DNA of 64,000 nucleotides from Arthrobacter silviterrae (GCF_011045165.1 NZ_JAAKZI010000027.1:1-64000), one strand, 5' to 3'; positions 29,748 through 38,792 are shown, counted from the stretch's first letter. Notes: generated by a model from the letters alone, not told the origin. A program made the numbers and translations.

Positions 29748-31889
29748 TTAGGCCGTGTGGAAGTGCCTGCCGTTGACCCGTTCGGAAGCGCCCACCCGGT
29801 CCAGGTACGGCGTGATGCCGCCCAGGTGCATGGGCCAGCCGGCGCCGAGGATCATGCAGAGGTCGATGTCCTCCGGCCCGGCCACCACGCCTTCGGCCAG
29901 CATCAGCCCGATCTCCTCGGCCAGCGCGTCCTGGGTCCGGCGCAGCAGTTCTTCCGCCGTGGCAGGATTGCTGCCGAAGCTCAGCAGGGCGAGGGTCTCC
30001 TCGGGGATGTGCCGGGTGCCGTCCTCCGAAAGCTCCCACAAGCCCTTTTTGCCGCCGTCGATCAGAGCCTGGATGTTCGCGGAGACGGCAATGCGGTCCC
30101 CGAACGCGGCGTGCATTGACTCGGTGACGTGTTGGGCCACCGGCAGGCCCACCATGGCGAGCAGGTTGAACGGCGTCATGGGCAGGCCCATGGGCCGCAG
30201 CGCATTGTCCGCAGTGTGCGCGTCGGTGCCCTCATCGAAGGCCTTGGACACCTCGGCCATGAGGCGCAGCAGCACCCGGTTCACCACGAAAGCGGCTGCA
30301 TCCTTGACCAGCACTGCCGTCTTGCGCAGGGCCTTGGCGGTGGCGAACGCGGTGGCCAGCACGGCGTCGTCGGTCTTGGGGGCCCGGACAATTTCCAGCA
30401 GCGGCATGAGCGCCACCGGGTTGAAGAAGTGGAAGCCCACCACGCGTTCGGGGTGCAGGAGGTCCGCCGCCATGGCCGTGACGGACAGCGAGGAGGTGTT
30501 GGTGGCCAGGATGCACTCCGGCGAGACGATGGCCTCCACCTCGGCGAAAACAGCCTTCTTCACATTCAGCTCTTCAAACACGGCTTCGATGACAAAGTCG
30601 GCGTCCGCGAAGGCTTCCTTGGAGACCGAGCCCGTGACCAGAGCCTTGGTCCGGTTTGCGGCGTCCTGGCTGATCCGCCCCTTGGCCAGCAGCTTCTCCA
30701 CCTCGCCGTGCACGTACGCAACACCCTTGTCCACCCGCGCCTGGTCGATGTCCGTCATGACGACGGGCACCTTGAGCTGGCGGGCGAATAGCAGGGCAAA
30801 CTGGCCCGCCATGAGCCCGGCGCCCACCACCCCCACCTTTGTGACGGGCCGGGCCAGCTTGGCATCGGGCGCCCCGGCTGGCTGCTTGCCGCGTTTCTGC
30901 ACCAGGTCCAGGAACGCGTAAACGGTGTCCTTGAACTGCGGTGTCAGCATCAACTCCGCGAGGGCCTCGTTTTCGGCGTCAAAGGACTCCTCCTTGGTCC
31001 AGTTCCTGCCCTTTTCCAGCAGTTCAATCACCTTCGCCGGCGCCGGGGCGGCGTTGGAGGTCTTGGCCTCCACAAACTTCTTGGCACGCTCGACGGCGGC
31101 ATCCCAAGTTGTGCTGTTTTCCTCGCTGAGGGGTTCGGGGACGGCGTTGGGGCGGCCGGGCGTTTCGGTGCCGGCCAGCACGCGGGCCGCCCAGGCAACG
31201 GACTGCTCCAGGAAGTCGGCGGGTTCAAAGAGGGCGTCGGCAATGCCCAGCTTGAAGGCTGCGGCGCCGCTGAGCGTGCGGTTGTTGGAAAGGGCGTTTT
31301 CGATCATGACCTGGACGGCGTTGGCCGGGCCGATCAGGCGCGGCAGCAGGTAGACGCCGCCCCAGCCGGGCACCAGGCCCAGGAAGGCCTCGGGCAGGGC
31401 CAGGGCGCCCGCGCCAGTGGACACGGTGCGATAGTTGGCGTTGAGTGCAATCTCCAGCCCGCCGCCCAGGGCCAGGCCGTTGATGAACACAAAGCTGGGC
31501 ACGCCCAGCTCGTTCAGGGTCGAATAGACGTCGTGGCCCAGCCGGGCCATGTGCAGCCCGGCCTCCCGGTCCTTGAGGCCCTTGACGGCGGACAGGTCGG
31601 CGCCCGCCGCCAGGAAGTACGGCTTGCCGATGACGGCGACGCCCTTGATTTCCCCGCGGGCGGCCCGTCCACGCTGGGTTTCCAGCACCGTGCCGAATTC
31701 CACCAGGGTGTTCGGCCCCAGGGTGTTGGGGCGCCGGTGGTCCAGGCCGTTGTCGAGGGTGATTAGGGCCAGGGTGCCGGCACTCGGTGCGCCATCCACC
31801 CCCGGCAGGGCGATGTCCTGGACGTAGGAGTGTGTCACCACCTCGTCGGGAAACAGGGCGGTGAGCTGGCCGTAATCCTGGGCGCTCAT
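29748..31889 (-). CDS. fadB: Fatty-acid oxidation alpha subunit: enoyl-CoA hydratase / 3-hydroxyacyl-CoA dehydrogenase
   Basis: 713 residues in two enzymes. Residues 15-250 are the crotonase half with GVPSFVFINGLALGGGLEIALN (oxyanion-hole region) and GWGGVYLLPR; residues 345-700 are the NAD-dependent dehydrogenase, opening with VGVVGAGLMAGQFALLFAR (about 352-370) and continuing with VIEAVFEELNVKKAVF, NTSSLSV and FHFFNPVALMPLLEIV. It performs hydration and oxidation of 2-enoyl-CoA in beta-oxidation. The ATG at 31889 overlaps the fadA stop by four bases (ATGA), typical of the fadA-fadB pair in this group. Confidence 0.94.
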   Translation of the reverse strand: MSAQDYGQLTALFPDEVVTHSYVQDIALPGVDGAPSAGTLALITLDNGLDHRRPNTLGPNTLVEFGTVLETQRGRAARGEIKGVAVIGKPYFLAAGADLSAVKGLKDREAGLHMARLGHDVYSTLNELGVPSFVFINGLALGGGLEIALNANYRTVSTGAGALALPEAFLGLVPGWGGVYLLPRLIGPANAVQVMIENALSNNRTLSGAAAFKLGIADALFEPADFLEQSVAWAARVLAGTETPGRPNAVPEPLSEENSTTWDAAVERAKKFVEAKTSNAAPAPAKVIELLEKGRNWTKEESFDAENEALAELMLTPQFKDTVYAFLDLVQKRGKQPAGAPDAKLARPVTKVGVVGAGLMAGQFALLFARQLKVPVVMTDIDQARVDKGVAYVHGEVEKLLAKGRISQDAANRTKALVTGSVSKEAFADADFVIEAVFEELNVKKAVFAEVEAIVSPECILATNTSSLSVTAMAADLLHPERVVGFHFFNPVALMPLLEIVRAPKTDDAVLATAFATAKALRKTAVLVKDAAAFVVNRVLLRLMAEVSKAFDEGTDAHTADNALRPMGLPMTPFNLLAMVGLPVAQHVTESMHAAFGDRIAVSANIQALIDGGKKGLWELSEDGTRHIPEETLALLSFGSNPATAEELLRRTQDALAEEIGLMLAEGVVAGPEDIDLCMILGAGWPMHLGGITPYLDRVGASERVNGRHFHTA

Positions 31890-33139
31890 GCTGCGCTCCC
31901 TTCGGTGGTTGAGCTTGTCGAAACCGCTGGGGCTTCGGTGGGGGTGAAGTGCGGGTTTTCCCAAATGACGGCCGCGCCCATGCCCAGGCCGATGCACATG
32001 GCGGTCAGGCCGTAGTGCACCGAGGGGTCTTCGGCGAACTGGCGGGCCAGCTGGTTCATGAGCCGCACGCCGGAGGAGGCCAGCGGGTGGCCTACGGCGA
32101 TCGCGCCGCCGTAGCGGTTGACCCGGGGGTCGGCGTCGTCCAGACCAAAGTGGTCCAGGAAGCTGAGCACCTGGACGGCAAAGGCCTCGTTGATTTCAAA
32201 CAGGCCGATGTCGTCAATCGTGAGCCCGGCCAGGCGCAGGGCCTTTTCGGTGGCCGGGACCGGGCCGATTCCCATGACTTCAGGCTCGACGCCGGCAAAT
32301 GCGTAGGTGACCAGGCGCATTTTGACTGGCAGGCCCAGTTCCTGCGCAGCCTCGGCCGAGGCCAGGATGGCGGCCGTGGCGCCGTCGTTCAGGCCCGCGG
32401 CGTTGCCTGCCGTGACCCGGCCGTGGGCCCGGAACGGGGTGCGGAGGGCGGCGAGGTCCTCCAGGGTGGTGCCGGGCCGGGGCGGCTCATCAACCGTTTG
32501 GACCGTCCAGCCCTGTTCGGCCTTGAGCGTGGCCACGGGCACCAGGTCCGGCTGGATCTGCCCGTTGGCGCTGGCCGCCGCAAACTTGGCCTGGCTGGCC
32601 ACGGCATAGGCGTCCGCGCGTTCCTTGGTGATGGCCGGAAAGCGGTCGTGCAGGTTCTCGGCCGTGTTGCCCATGTTCAGGGCAGCGGGGTCCACCAGCC
32701 GCTCGGCGAGGAAGCGCGGGTTGGGATCGGCCCCAGCGCCCATGGGGTGGTGGCCCATGTGCTCCACGCCGCCGGCAATGACCACGTCGTAGGCGCCGAA
32801 GCCGATGCCGGAGGCCGTCGTCGTCACTGCGGTCATGGCGCCGGCGCACATCCTGTCGATGGCAAAGCCGGGCACGGACCGGGGCAGCCCCGCCAGCAGG
32901 GCGGCGGTGCGCCCGATCGTCATGCCTTGGTCGCCGTTCTGCGACGTGGCGGCAATGGCGACGTCGTCAATGCGTTCCGGCGGCAGTGAAGGGTTGCGGC
33001 GCATCAGTTCGCGGATGCACTTCACCACCAGGTCATCGGCCCGGGTGGAGGCGTAAATGCCCTTTTCCCCGGCCCGTCCAAAGGGGGTGCGGACGCCGTC
33101 CACAAACACGACGTCCCTGATCTGCCGATTCTGGCTCAC
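31886..33139 (-). CDS. fadA: Acetyl-CoA C-acyltransferase (thiolase)
   Basis: 417-residue thiolase catalysing the last beta-oxidation step, thiolytic release of acetyl-CoA. The acylation Cys sits in DRMCAGAMTA (about residue 95), the catalytic His in GGAIAVGHPLASSG and the second Cys in TAMCIGLGMG. A GTG start at 33139 follows a good AGGAG site. First gene of the fadA-fadB operon; an inverted repeat upstream at 33217-33232 could be its operator. Confidence 0.95.
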   Translation of the reverse strand: MSQNRQIRDVVFVDGVRTPFGRAGEKGIYASTRADDLVVKCIRELMRRNPSLPPERIDDVAIAATSQNGDQGMTIGRTAALLAGLPRSVPGFAIDRMCAGAMTAVTTTASGIGFGAYDVVIAGGVEHMGHHPMGAGADPNPRFLAERLVDPAALNMGNTAENLHDRFPAITKERADAYAVASQAKFAAASANGQIQPDLVPVATLKAEQGWTVQTVDEPPRPGTTLEDLAALRTPFRAHGRVTAGNAAGLNDGATAAILASAEAAQELGLPVKMRLVTYAFAGVEPEVMGIGPVPATEKALRLAGLTIDDIGLFEINEAFAVQVLSFLDHFGLDDADPRVNRYGGAIAVGHPLASSGVRLMNQLARQFAEDPSVHYGLTAMCIGLGMGAAVIWENPHFTPTEAPAVSTSSTTEGSAA

Positions 33140-33216
33140 CTGTAACTCCTCTTAGCGAAAGACATGCGTGTGCGCCGGACGCTTCCCAGGAAGTGCACGA
33201 CTGTGTCACGCATCAT

Positions 33217-33232
33217 GTTACTCGTCGGTAAC
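33217..33232. promoter_or_regulatory. Inverted repeat upstream of fadA, candidate operator
   Basis: GTTAC-N6-GTAAC (read on the minus strand GTTACCGACGAGTAAC) lies 78 bp before the fadA start. Its size and symmetry suit a TetR-type repressor dimer such as those controlling beta-oxidation genes. No regulator gene is adjacent; binding is inference. Confidence 0.4.
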
Positions 33233-33270
33233 TTAGACTTCAACACGGCCCCTTCCACCCCCGCGAACCG

Positions 33271-33313
33271 GCACTTAACGTGGATGTTTTCGTGGAACAT
33301 CCACGTTAAGTGC
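33271..33313. terminator. Perfect 18-bp palindrome after rnd
   Basis: Arms at 33271-33288 and 33296-33313 are exact complements around a seven-base loop. It starts 15 bases past the stop of rnd (minus strand). There is no T-tract and the arms are less GC-rich than the window average, so it could be a terminator or a repetitive palindromic element. Confidence 0.65.
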
Positions 33314-33327
33314 CCGCTCGGGAGAGA

Positions 33328-34713
33328 CTAGGAGGCGTTCCGGGGTTCCTTCGGCGGCAGCGGCTCCGGGTGGGCCAGGGCATCTGCCAGCAGCGGCACC
33401 GTCAGCTCCAGCTGCCAGGCGCGGGCGCCCAACTCCGCCAGCATTGCTGAGACGGACGATTCCGTCACGGGCAGCGGCGGCCGCCAGCAGACGCGGCGCA
33501 GGTGGTCGGGGGTGAGGATGTTCTCCGCCGGAATGTTGAGCTCCGCGGACAGTGCCCCCAGGCGCGCCTTGGCTGTCGCGTACCGGGCCGCGGCCTCGGC
33601 GTCGCGGTCAGCCCAGACGCGCGGCGGGGGAGGGGCGTTGGTGTGGGCCTGCAGGGGCGGAAGGTCGGAGCTGTTCCTGGCAGTCTGGAGGGCGTGGAGC
33701 CACTTGGGGGCGTCGCGCTTGGCGGCCCGGCCGTGGAACCCTGCCAGGCCAAGCAGCGCCGGCACGGTGGTGGGCATCGCCTTGGCGGCGGCAACAATGG
33801 CGGAGTCGGGGATCAGCCGGCCGGGGGCAATGTCGCGGTGCTCGGCCAGGCGTTCGCGGGTTTCCCACAACTCCCGCACGGCGCCCAGCTGCACGCGGTT
33901 GCGGATGGTGTGGGCGCCGGAGGTGCGGCGCCACGGGTCGGTCCGCGGCGCCGGCACCCCGGCGTCGATCAGGTGCTGGAATTCCTGCGCGGCGTAGTCA
34001 AGCTTGCCATCAGCCGCAAGCACGGCAACCAGTTCCTCCTCCAGCTCGGCCAGGACTTCCACGTCGAGGGCCGCGTACCGCAGCCAGGCTTCGGGCAGCG
34101 GGCGGGTGGACCAGTCGGCCGCGGAATGTTCCTTGGCCAGGTGGTAGCCCAGCAGGGATTCGACGACGGCACCCAGTCCCACCCGGGGCAGCCCGGCAAT
34201 GCGGGCGGCCAGTTCGGTGTCAAAGAGCCTGTCCGGCCACATGCCCACGCCGGCCAGGCACGGCAGGTCCTGGCTGGCGGCGTGCAGGATCCATTCGACG
34301 CCGCGGAGCGCCTCGCCAATGATGGCCAGGTCGTCAAATGCCTCCGGGTCGATGAGCCACGTTCCGGCGCCGTCGCGGCGGATCTGCACCAGCATGGCAC
34401 GCTGGCCGTAGCGGAAGCCGGAGGCCCGTTCGGTGTCCACGCCGGCCGGACCGTGGCCCGCGGCCAGGGCGGCTGCGCAGCGGCGGAGCGCCGGCTCCGT
34501 CGAGACCACTTCCGGGATGCCCTCGCGGGGGTCGTTGAGCTCCACCACGTCGGGCAGTTCGCCCAGTTCCACGCGGACGCCGTCAATCACCACGGACGTC
34601 AGCGGCATCTCCGCAAGGTCAACGGCGGGGGCCGGGTCTGCGGAGGGGGCGGGTGCTGCGTCGGCTTTTTTGCTCCGGGCGCGGCTGTGTGCGCTGGTTT
34701 TTGGGTTGATCAT
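33328..34713 (-). CDS. rnd: Ribonuclease D family 3'-5' exonuclease with HRDC domain
   Basis: 461 residues. The DEDDy exonuclease domain covers about residues 60-240: VDTERASGF supplies the first two acidic residues, HAASQDLPCL the motif-II Asp, DTELAARI follows, and YAALDVEVL gives the Tyr and last Asp. An HRDC domain (about 255-340) with LWETRERLAEHRDIAPGRLIPD follows, and a longer C-terminal extension than in E. coli RNase D. It trims stable-RNA precursors. It is downstream of the DUF3000 gene with a 24-bp gap, the usual actinobacterial pair. The N-terminal 45 residues are Ala/Pro/Lys-rich and probably disordered. Confidence 0.92.
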   Translation of the reverse strand: MINPKTSAHSRARSKKADAAPAPSADPAPAVDLAEMPLTSVVIDGVRVELGELPDVVELNDPREGIPEVVSTEPALRRCAAALAAGHGPAGVDTERASGFRYGQRAMLVQIRRDGAGTWLIDPEAFDDLAIIGEALRGVEWILHAASQDLPCLAGVGMWPDRLFDTELAARIAGLPRVGLGAVVESLLGYHLAKEHSAADWSTRPLPEAWLRYAALDVEVLAELEEELVAVLAADGKLDYAAQEFQHLIDAGVPAPRTDPWRRTSGAHTIRNRVQLGAVRELWETRERLAEHRDIAPGRLIPDSAIVAAAKAMPTTVPALLGLAGFHGRAAKRDAPKWLHALQTARNSSDLPPLQAHTNAPPPPRVWADRDAEAAARYATAKARLGALSAELNIPAENILTPDHLRRVCWRPPLPVTESSVSAMLAELGARAWQLELTVPLLADALAHPEPLPPKEPRNAS

Positions 34714-34737
34714 GATGGGTCCAGTCTAGCGAATGGC

Positions 34738-35307
34738 CTAACGGCGGCGCCGCGGCGGGAGGAGGGTGACGCCGTCGGGCACGGGGGGAAGCCCGGCAAA
34801 GGTGCAGACCATTTGCGACCATGCCTCCAGATGTGGCTGGACGGCCGCGGACGTTGGCGTCCACGAAGCCCGGAGCTCGATGTCAACGGCGTCGGGGCGG
34901 GCCGCCAGTGTGCCGTAGCTTTCGGAGAGAATCCGGGTGGCCGTGCCGCCGGCGGAACGGTGGCCCGCGCCGTGCTCCTCAAGGGCTTCCACCAGCCAGG
35001 CCCAGGCCACATTGCCCAGCAGCGCGTCGTTGCCGATGTCGGCCTCCAGCTGCGCCCTGATGTAGGTGACAATGCGGAACGTGCCCTCCCACAGGGGGGA
35101 CCCGTTGGGATCGTGGAGCAGGATGAAACGCCCCGTGGCGAGTTCCTCGCCGTCGGCCATGACCTCGGCACCCAAGGCCACCCCGAAAGGGGCCAGCCTG
35201 GTGGGGGCGGGTATTTCCTCAAGCGTGAGTTCGCTGCGGTTTTGGGCGGCCCGCAGCGAGGCCAGGGCGGCCTGGAAATCGGGGGGAAGCAGCTGCGGTG
35301 TGCTCAC
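34738..35307 (-). CDS. DUF3000 family protein
   Basis: 189 residues, soluble, family restricted to actinobacteria and usually next to rnd. Conserved blocks visible are FQAALASLRAAQNRSELTLEEI, TGRFILLHDP and NVAWAWLVEALEEHGA; the C-terminus is basic (PPRRRR). No catalytic motif is evident and the role is unknown; its neighbourhood suggests RNA metabolism but that is speculation. Confidence 0.85.
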   Translation of the reverse strand: MSTPQLLPPDFQAALASLRAAQNRSELTLEEIPAPTRLAPFGVALGAEVMADGEELATGRFILLHDPNGSPLWEGTFRIVTYIRAQLEADIGNDALLGNVAWAWLVEALEEHGAGHRSAGGTATRILSESYGTLAARPDAVDIELRASWTPTSAAVQPHLEAWSQMVCTFAGLPPVPDGVTLLPPRRRR

Positions 35308-35337
35308 CTTGGCAGGTTATTGCGTTCGCACCTGGTT

Positions 35338-35371
35338 CCGGCGCAGGCGCGCCGCTGGGCGCCTGCGCCGG
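35338..35371 (-). terminator. Terminator-like hairpin after the threonine aldolase gene
   Basis: CCGGCGCAGGCGC and GCGCCTGCGCCGG form a perfect 13-bp stem with an eight-base loop, 30 bases downstream of the aldolase stop on the minus strand and upstream of the DUF3000 gene. No T-tract. Confidence 0.7.
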
Positions 35372-35400
35372 GCCCACAGGGCGCAGCGGGTCCGCAGCGG

Positions 35401-36474
35401 TCAGGCGCCGACTTCGCGGCGGATGGCCGCCACGAATGCGTCAATGTCCTCTTCGGTGGTGTCGAAGGAACACATCCAGCGCACCTCGCGGGCGGCCTCG
35501 TTCCAGTCGTAAAAGCGGAACGATTCGCGCAGGCGGTCGGCCACGCCCTCGGGGAGCACTGCGAAGATCCCGTTGGACTCGGTGGCCTGCGTGGCATGCA
35601 CCTGGGGAATCCCGTCCACGGCTGCCCGGAGCCTGGCCGCCATGGCGTTGGCGTGGCCGGCCGACTTCAGCCACAGGCCGTCCTCAAGCAGGGCCAGCAG
35701 CTGGGCGGAGATGAAGCGCATCTTCGAGGCCAGCTGCATGTTCATCTTGCGCAGGTAGATCAAACCGTCGGCGGCCGCGGGGTTGAGGGCCACCACGGCC
35801 TCGCCAAACATGATGCCGTTCTTGGTGCCGCCGAAGGAGAGAATGTCCACGCCGGCGTCGGAGGTGAACTCCCGCACCGGCACGTCCAGGAAGGCGGCCG
35901 CGTTGGCCAGCCGGGCGCCGTCCATGTGGACCTTCATCCCCAGGGAGTGGGCATGGTCGCAGATGGCCTTGACCTCGGCGGGCGTGTAGCAGGTGCCCAG
36001 CTCGGTGGTCTGTGTGATGGAGACGGCCAGGGGCTGCGCGCGGTGCTCGTCGCCAAAGCCCCAGGCTTCCTTGTCGATGAGCTCAGGCGTCAGCTTGCCG
36101 TCGGGTGTGGCCACAGCCAGCAGTTTCATGCCGCCCACGCGTTCGGGCGCGCCGTTTTCATCGCAGTTGATGTGCGCCGTCGTGGCGCACACCACGGCGC
36201 CCCAGCGCGGCAGCAGGGACTGCAGGGCCGTCACATTCGCCCCGGTGCCGTTGAAAACGGGGAACACGTCCACGGGCTTGCCGAACAGTTCCGCCAGTTT
36301 TTCGCCCAGCCGCGCGGTGTACACGTCCTCGCCGTAGGACACCTGGTGCCCCTCGTTTGCTGCGGCCAGGGCTGCCAGCACCTCCGGATGGACGCCGGAG
36401 TAATTGTCCGAGGCAAAGCTGCGCACGGCCGGGTCGTGCAGGCGGGAGGGGGACGAAATGGTGTCAGTGGTCAC
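35401..36474 (-). CDS. ltaE: Low-specificity L-threonine aldolase
   Basis: 357-residue fold-type I PLP enzyme cleaving threonine or allo-threonine to glycine and acetaldehyde. Signatures: FASDNYSGVHPEVLAAL near the N-terminus, GTGANVTAL (phosphate site), KVHMDGARLANAAA with the PLP-binding Asp, and LSFGGTKNG with the Schiff-base Lys (about 210). The length is typical. It is 10 bases downstream of the SDR gene and likely in an operon with it and the DUF6421 gene. Confidence 0.93.
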   Translation of the reverse strand: MTTDTISSPSRLHDPAVRSFASDNYSGVHPEVLAALAAANEGHQVSYGEDVYTARLGEKLAELFGKPVDVFPVFNGTGANVTALQSLLPRWGAVVCATTAHINCDENGAPERVGGMKLLAVATPDGKLTPELIDKEAWGFGDEHRAQPLAVSITQTTELGTCYTPAEVKAICDHAHSLGMKVHMDGARLANAAAFLDVPVREFTSDAGVDILSFGGTKNGIMFGEAVVALNPAAADGLIYLRKMNMQLASKMRFISAQLLALLEDGLWLKSAGHANAMAARLRAAVDGIPQVHATQATESNGIFAVLPEGVADRLRESFRFYDWNEAAREVRWMCSFDTTEEDIDAFVAAIRREVGA

Positions 36475-36484
36475 TGCAAGCCTT

Positions 36485-37273
36485 CTAGTTGAGTACGATG
36501 CGGGCGCCGTTGAGCTGCCCCGCTGGAGTGGAAAAGAGCCCCACCACAGTCTGCCCCAGGGCGGCCACGTCGGTGAAACCCGGGAACTTCCGTTCGGGGG
36601 AGGCGGCGCGCATGGCGTCGTCCACCAGGGCCTTCACCACCAGCACGACGGCGGCCGGCCCGTCGCCGGCGCGCGCGGCCTGCGCCGTGGTTGCGCCGGC
36701 ATCCGCCGTGGCCAGTCCGGCCGAGGGCAGCAGCTCGCCGGCGGCAGCGCCGACCACTGCATCCGCGGCCAGTCCCGCGGCCAGGGCCATCACCCAGGTC
36801 TCGGCGGCGGCCTTGACTGCGGCATAGTTCGCGTTGCCCGGCGTCGGGGACGTCACTGCGGTGGAGGAGACGATGGCGATGCGGCCGTTGGCGTGGGCGC
36901 CGATGTCGTCGTAAAACGCCCGGCTGGTGTTGCGCAGCGTGGTGAGCACGGAGCGGTGCAGGAAGTCCCAGTCCGCATCCACCTGCGCGGACAGGGACTT
37001 GCCGCCGCGCCAGCCGCCCACCAGGTGGATGAGCCCGCCCGCGGCGCCGTACCCGCGCCGGACGGTGTCCGCCAGTTCCTGCACGGCCGCAGGGTCCGCA
37101 AGGTCGCACACCCGGGGTACGGCACCGCCGGTGAGGGCGGCCGCCGCCCCTATGCGTCCGGCGTCGGACCCCACGGTGATGACGGGGAAACCGGCGGAGA
37201 CCAGGGCGGATGCCACGGCGATGCCGGCGGCGCTGCTGCCGCCGGCCACCACGATGGGGGCTGTTGTGTTCAT
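36485..37273 (-). CDS. Short-chain dehydrogenase/reductase (SDR)
   Basis: About 262 residues. A GGSSAAGIAVASAL dinucleotide-binding loop lies near the N-terminus (about 12-25) and the catalytic Tyr/Lys would be in ANYAAVKAAAETW (YxxxK). The substrate-binding region is Ala-rich and not informative. The start could be the ATG at 37273, which has GGAGG very close, or the GTG at 37291, which directly abuts the DUF6421 stop. Tight spacing to the neighbours on both sides points to one operon with ltaE and the DUF6421 gene. Confidence 0.85.
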   Translation of the reverse strand: MNTTAPIVVAGGSSAAGIAVASALVSAGFPVITVGSDAGRIGAAAALTGGAVPRVCDLADPAAVQELADTVRRGYGAAGGLIHLVGGWRGGKSLSAQVDADWDFLHRSVLTTLRNTSRAFYDDIGAHANGRIAIVSSTAVTSPTPGNANYAAVKAAAETWVMALAAGLAADAVVGAAAGELLPSAGLATADAGATTAQAARAGDGPAAVVLVVKALVDDAMRAASPERKFPGFTDVAALGQTVVGLFSTPAGQLNGARIVLN

Positions 37274-37291
37274 GCCTCCAACAGTACCCAC

Positions 37292-38677
37292 TTACGCGGC
37301 GCTGGAACCGGTGATGCCGGAGGTGGACTCTATGACTCCACGCATTTTCTTGTTCAGCGCTTCGTAGAACATGGAGAGCGGGAATTCGTCGTCCATGACC
37401 TGGTCGGTGATCTCCCGCAGCGGGGCCGTCAGCGGCAGGGCGTCGGGGCCCTTGGCCCAGGTCGACGCCGGGTTCGGGGTCAGCGTGCCGGAGACCAGCT
37501 CGTAGGCGGCGAGCCAGTGGGCCAGCTTGGGCCGGTCGATCGAGTGCCAGTAGAGCTCCTCGATGGCGTGGCCCAGGGCGATCACCATGTCCGGGACATC
37601 GTCCCAGTCAATGGTCAGCTTCGTGTCCGTCCAGTGGAGGACGTGGTGCTGGTGGAGCCACGCGAAGAGCAGCTGCCCGCCCAGGCCGTCATAGTTGCGC
37701 ACGCGGCTGCCGGTGATGGCGAAGCGGAAGATCCTGTCAAAGATCACGGCGTACTGGACCAGCTTGGCGTGCCGGCGGGCCTCCGGGGATGCCTTTTCGT
37801 CCTTCTCAACGGCAACTGATTCCCGGTATGCGGTGAGGTCGCAGCGCAGTTCCTCCAGCGAGTACAGGAAGTAGGGCATGCGCTGCTTGATCATGAAGGG
37901 GTCGAAGGGCAGGTCACCGCGCATGTGCGTCCTGTCATGGATGAGGTCCCACATGACAAAGGTTTCCTGGGTCAGGGCCTGGTTGTCCAGTAGCTCGACG
38001 GCGTCTGCCGGCAAATCCAGCCGGGTCACCGCGGCGGCCTCCCGGACCACGCGGCGGAAACGTGCGGCCTCGCGGTCCTGGAAGATGGCGCCCCAGGTGA
38101 AGGAAGGGGTTTCCCGGACGGCCACGCTTTCCGGGAACAGCACGGCGGAGTTGCTGTCATAGCCGGGCGTGAAGTCGATGAAGCGCAGCGGTACAAACAG
38201 CTTGTTGGAGTAGCTGCCGGCCTCCAGTTCGCCAATGAACTCGGGCCAGATGACCTCCACCAGGACTGCCTCGACCAGGCGGGAGGTGGAGCCGTTCTGG
38301 GTGTACATGGGAAAGACCACCAGGTGGCCCAGGCCGTTCACGCGGTGTGCGGCGGGAGCAAAGGCCAGCAGCGAATCAAGGAAGTCGGGGACGCCCAGCC
38401 CGGCATCGGCCCACTTGGTGAAATCGGCCACCGCAAGGCGCAGGTAGTCCGCGTCGTGGGGGAAGTGCGGGGCCAGTTCCGTGATCGAGGCCGTGACGGT
38501 GCCGATGAGCTCCTTCGCCCGGGCATGGTCGGCCGCATCGGGCACGGAGCCGTCCTTGGCCTGAAGGCCCTGCAACTCGGTGGCGGCCCCCTTGAGGGAC
38601 ATCCATGCCGGTTCCGCGGCCAGGGAGGTGTAGTCGATTCCGGGGGCTGTGCCGGGTGCGGCCATGGTGATGCTCAT
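37292..38677 (-). CDS. DUF6421 family protein
   Basis: 461 residues of an actinobacterial family without known function. Visible features: a helical N-terminal region, then motifs with potential metal ligands such as FVMWDLIHDRTHMRGDLPFDP, LFAWLHQHHVLHWTDTKL and ALGHAIEELYWHSID. The His and Asp/Glu content of these blocks suggests a metal-dependent hydrolase or oxygenase fold, but I cannot support more. The ATG at 38677 is preferred over the upstream open extension. Upstream sits an inverted repeat (38742-38768) that may be an operator. Confidence 0.8.
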   Translation of the reverse strand: MSITMAAPGTAPGIDYTSLAAEPAWMSLKGAATELQGLQAKDGSVPDAADHARAKELIGTVTASITELAPHFPHDADYLRLAVADFTKWADAGLGVPDFLDSLLAFAPAAHRVNGLGHLVVFPMYTQNGSTSRLVEAVLVEVIWPEFIGELEAGSYSNKLFVPLRFIDFTPGYDSNSAVLFPESVAVRETPSFTWGAIFQDREAARFRRVVREAAAVTRLDLPADAVELLDNQALTQETFVMWDLIHDRTHMRGDLPFDPFMIKQRMPYFLYSLEELRCDLTAYRESVAVEKDEKASPEARRHAKLVQYAVIFDRIFRFAITGSRVRNYDGLGGQLLFAWLHQHHVLHWTDTKLTIDWDDVPDMVIALGHAIEELYWHSIDRPKLAHWLAAYELVSGTLTPNPASTWAKGPDALPLTAPLREITDQVMDDEFPLSMFYEALNKKMRGVIESTSGITGSSAA

Positions 38678-38741
38678 GGGTGCCAGTCCTTTGCGTTGGT
38701 GCTGAACGAATTTTTTCGAGCGTACCAATGGAACAGCAAAA

Positions 38742-38768
38742 CTTATGTGCCATATTCCCAAGCATAAG
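38742..38768. promoter_or_regulatory. Inverted repeat upstream of DUF6421 gene
   Basis: CTTATG at 38742-38747 and CATAAG at 38763-38768, with 15 bases between, in an AT-rich patch unusual for this GC-rich genome. Candidate regulator site 65-91 bp before the DUF6421 start. Confidence 0.35.
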
Positions 38769-38792
38769 CAATTGTCATGCTGACGGACCGGA

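Noticed and set aside
33502-36492. Long plus-strand open frame opposite rnd, DUF3000 and ltaE
   Set aside because: Spans three supported minus-strand genes and their terminators; no domains.
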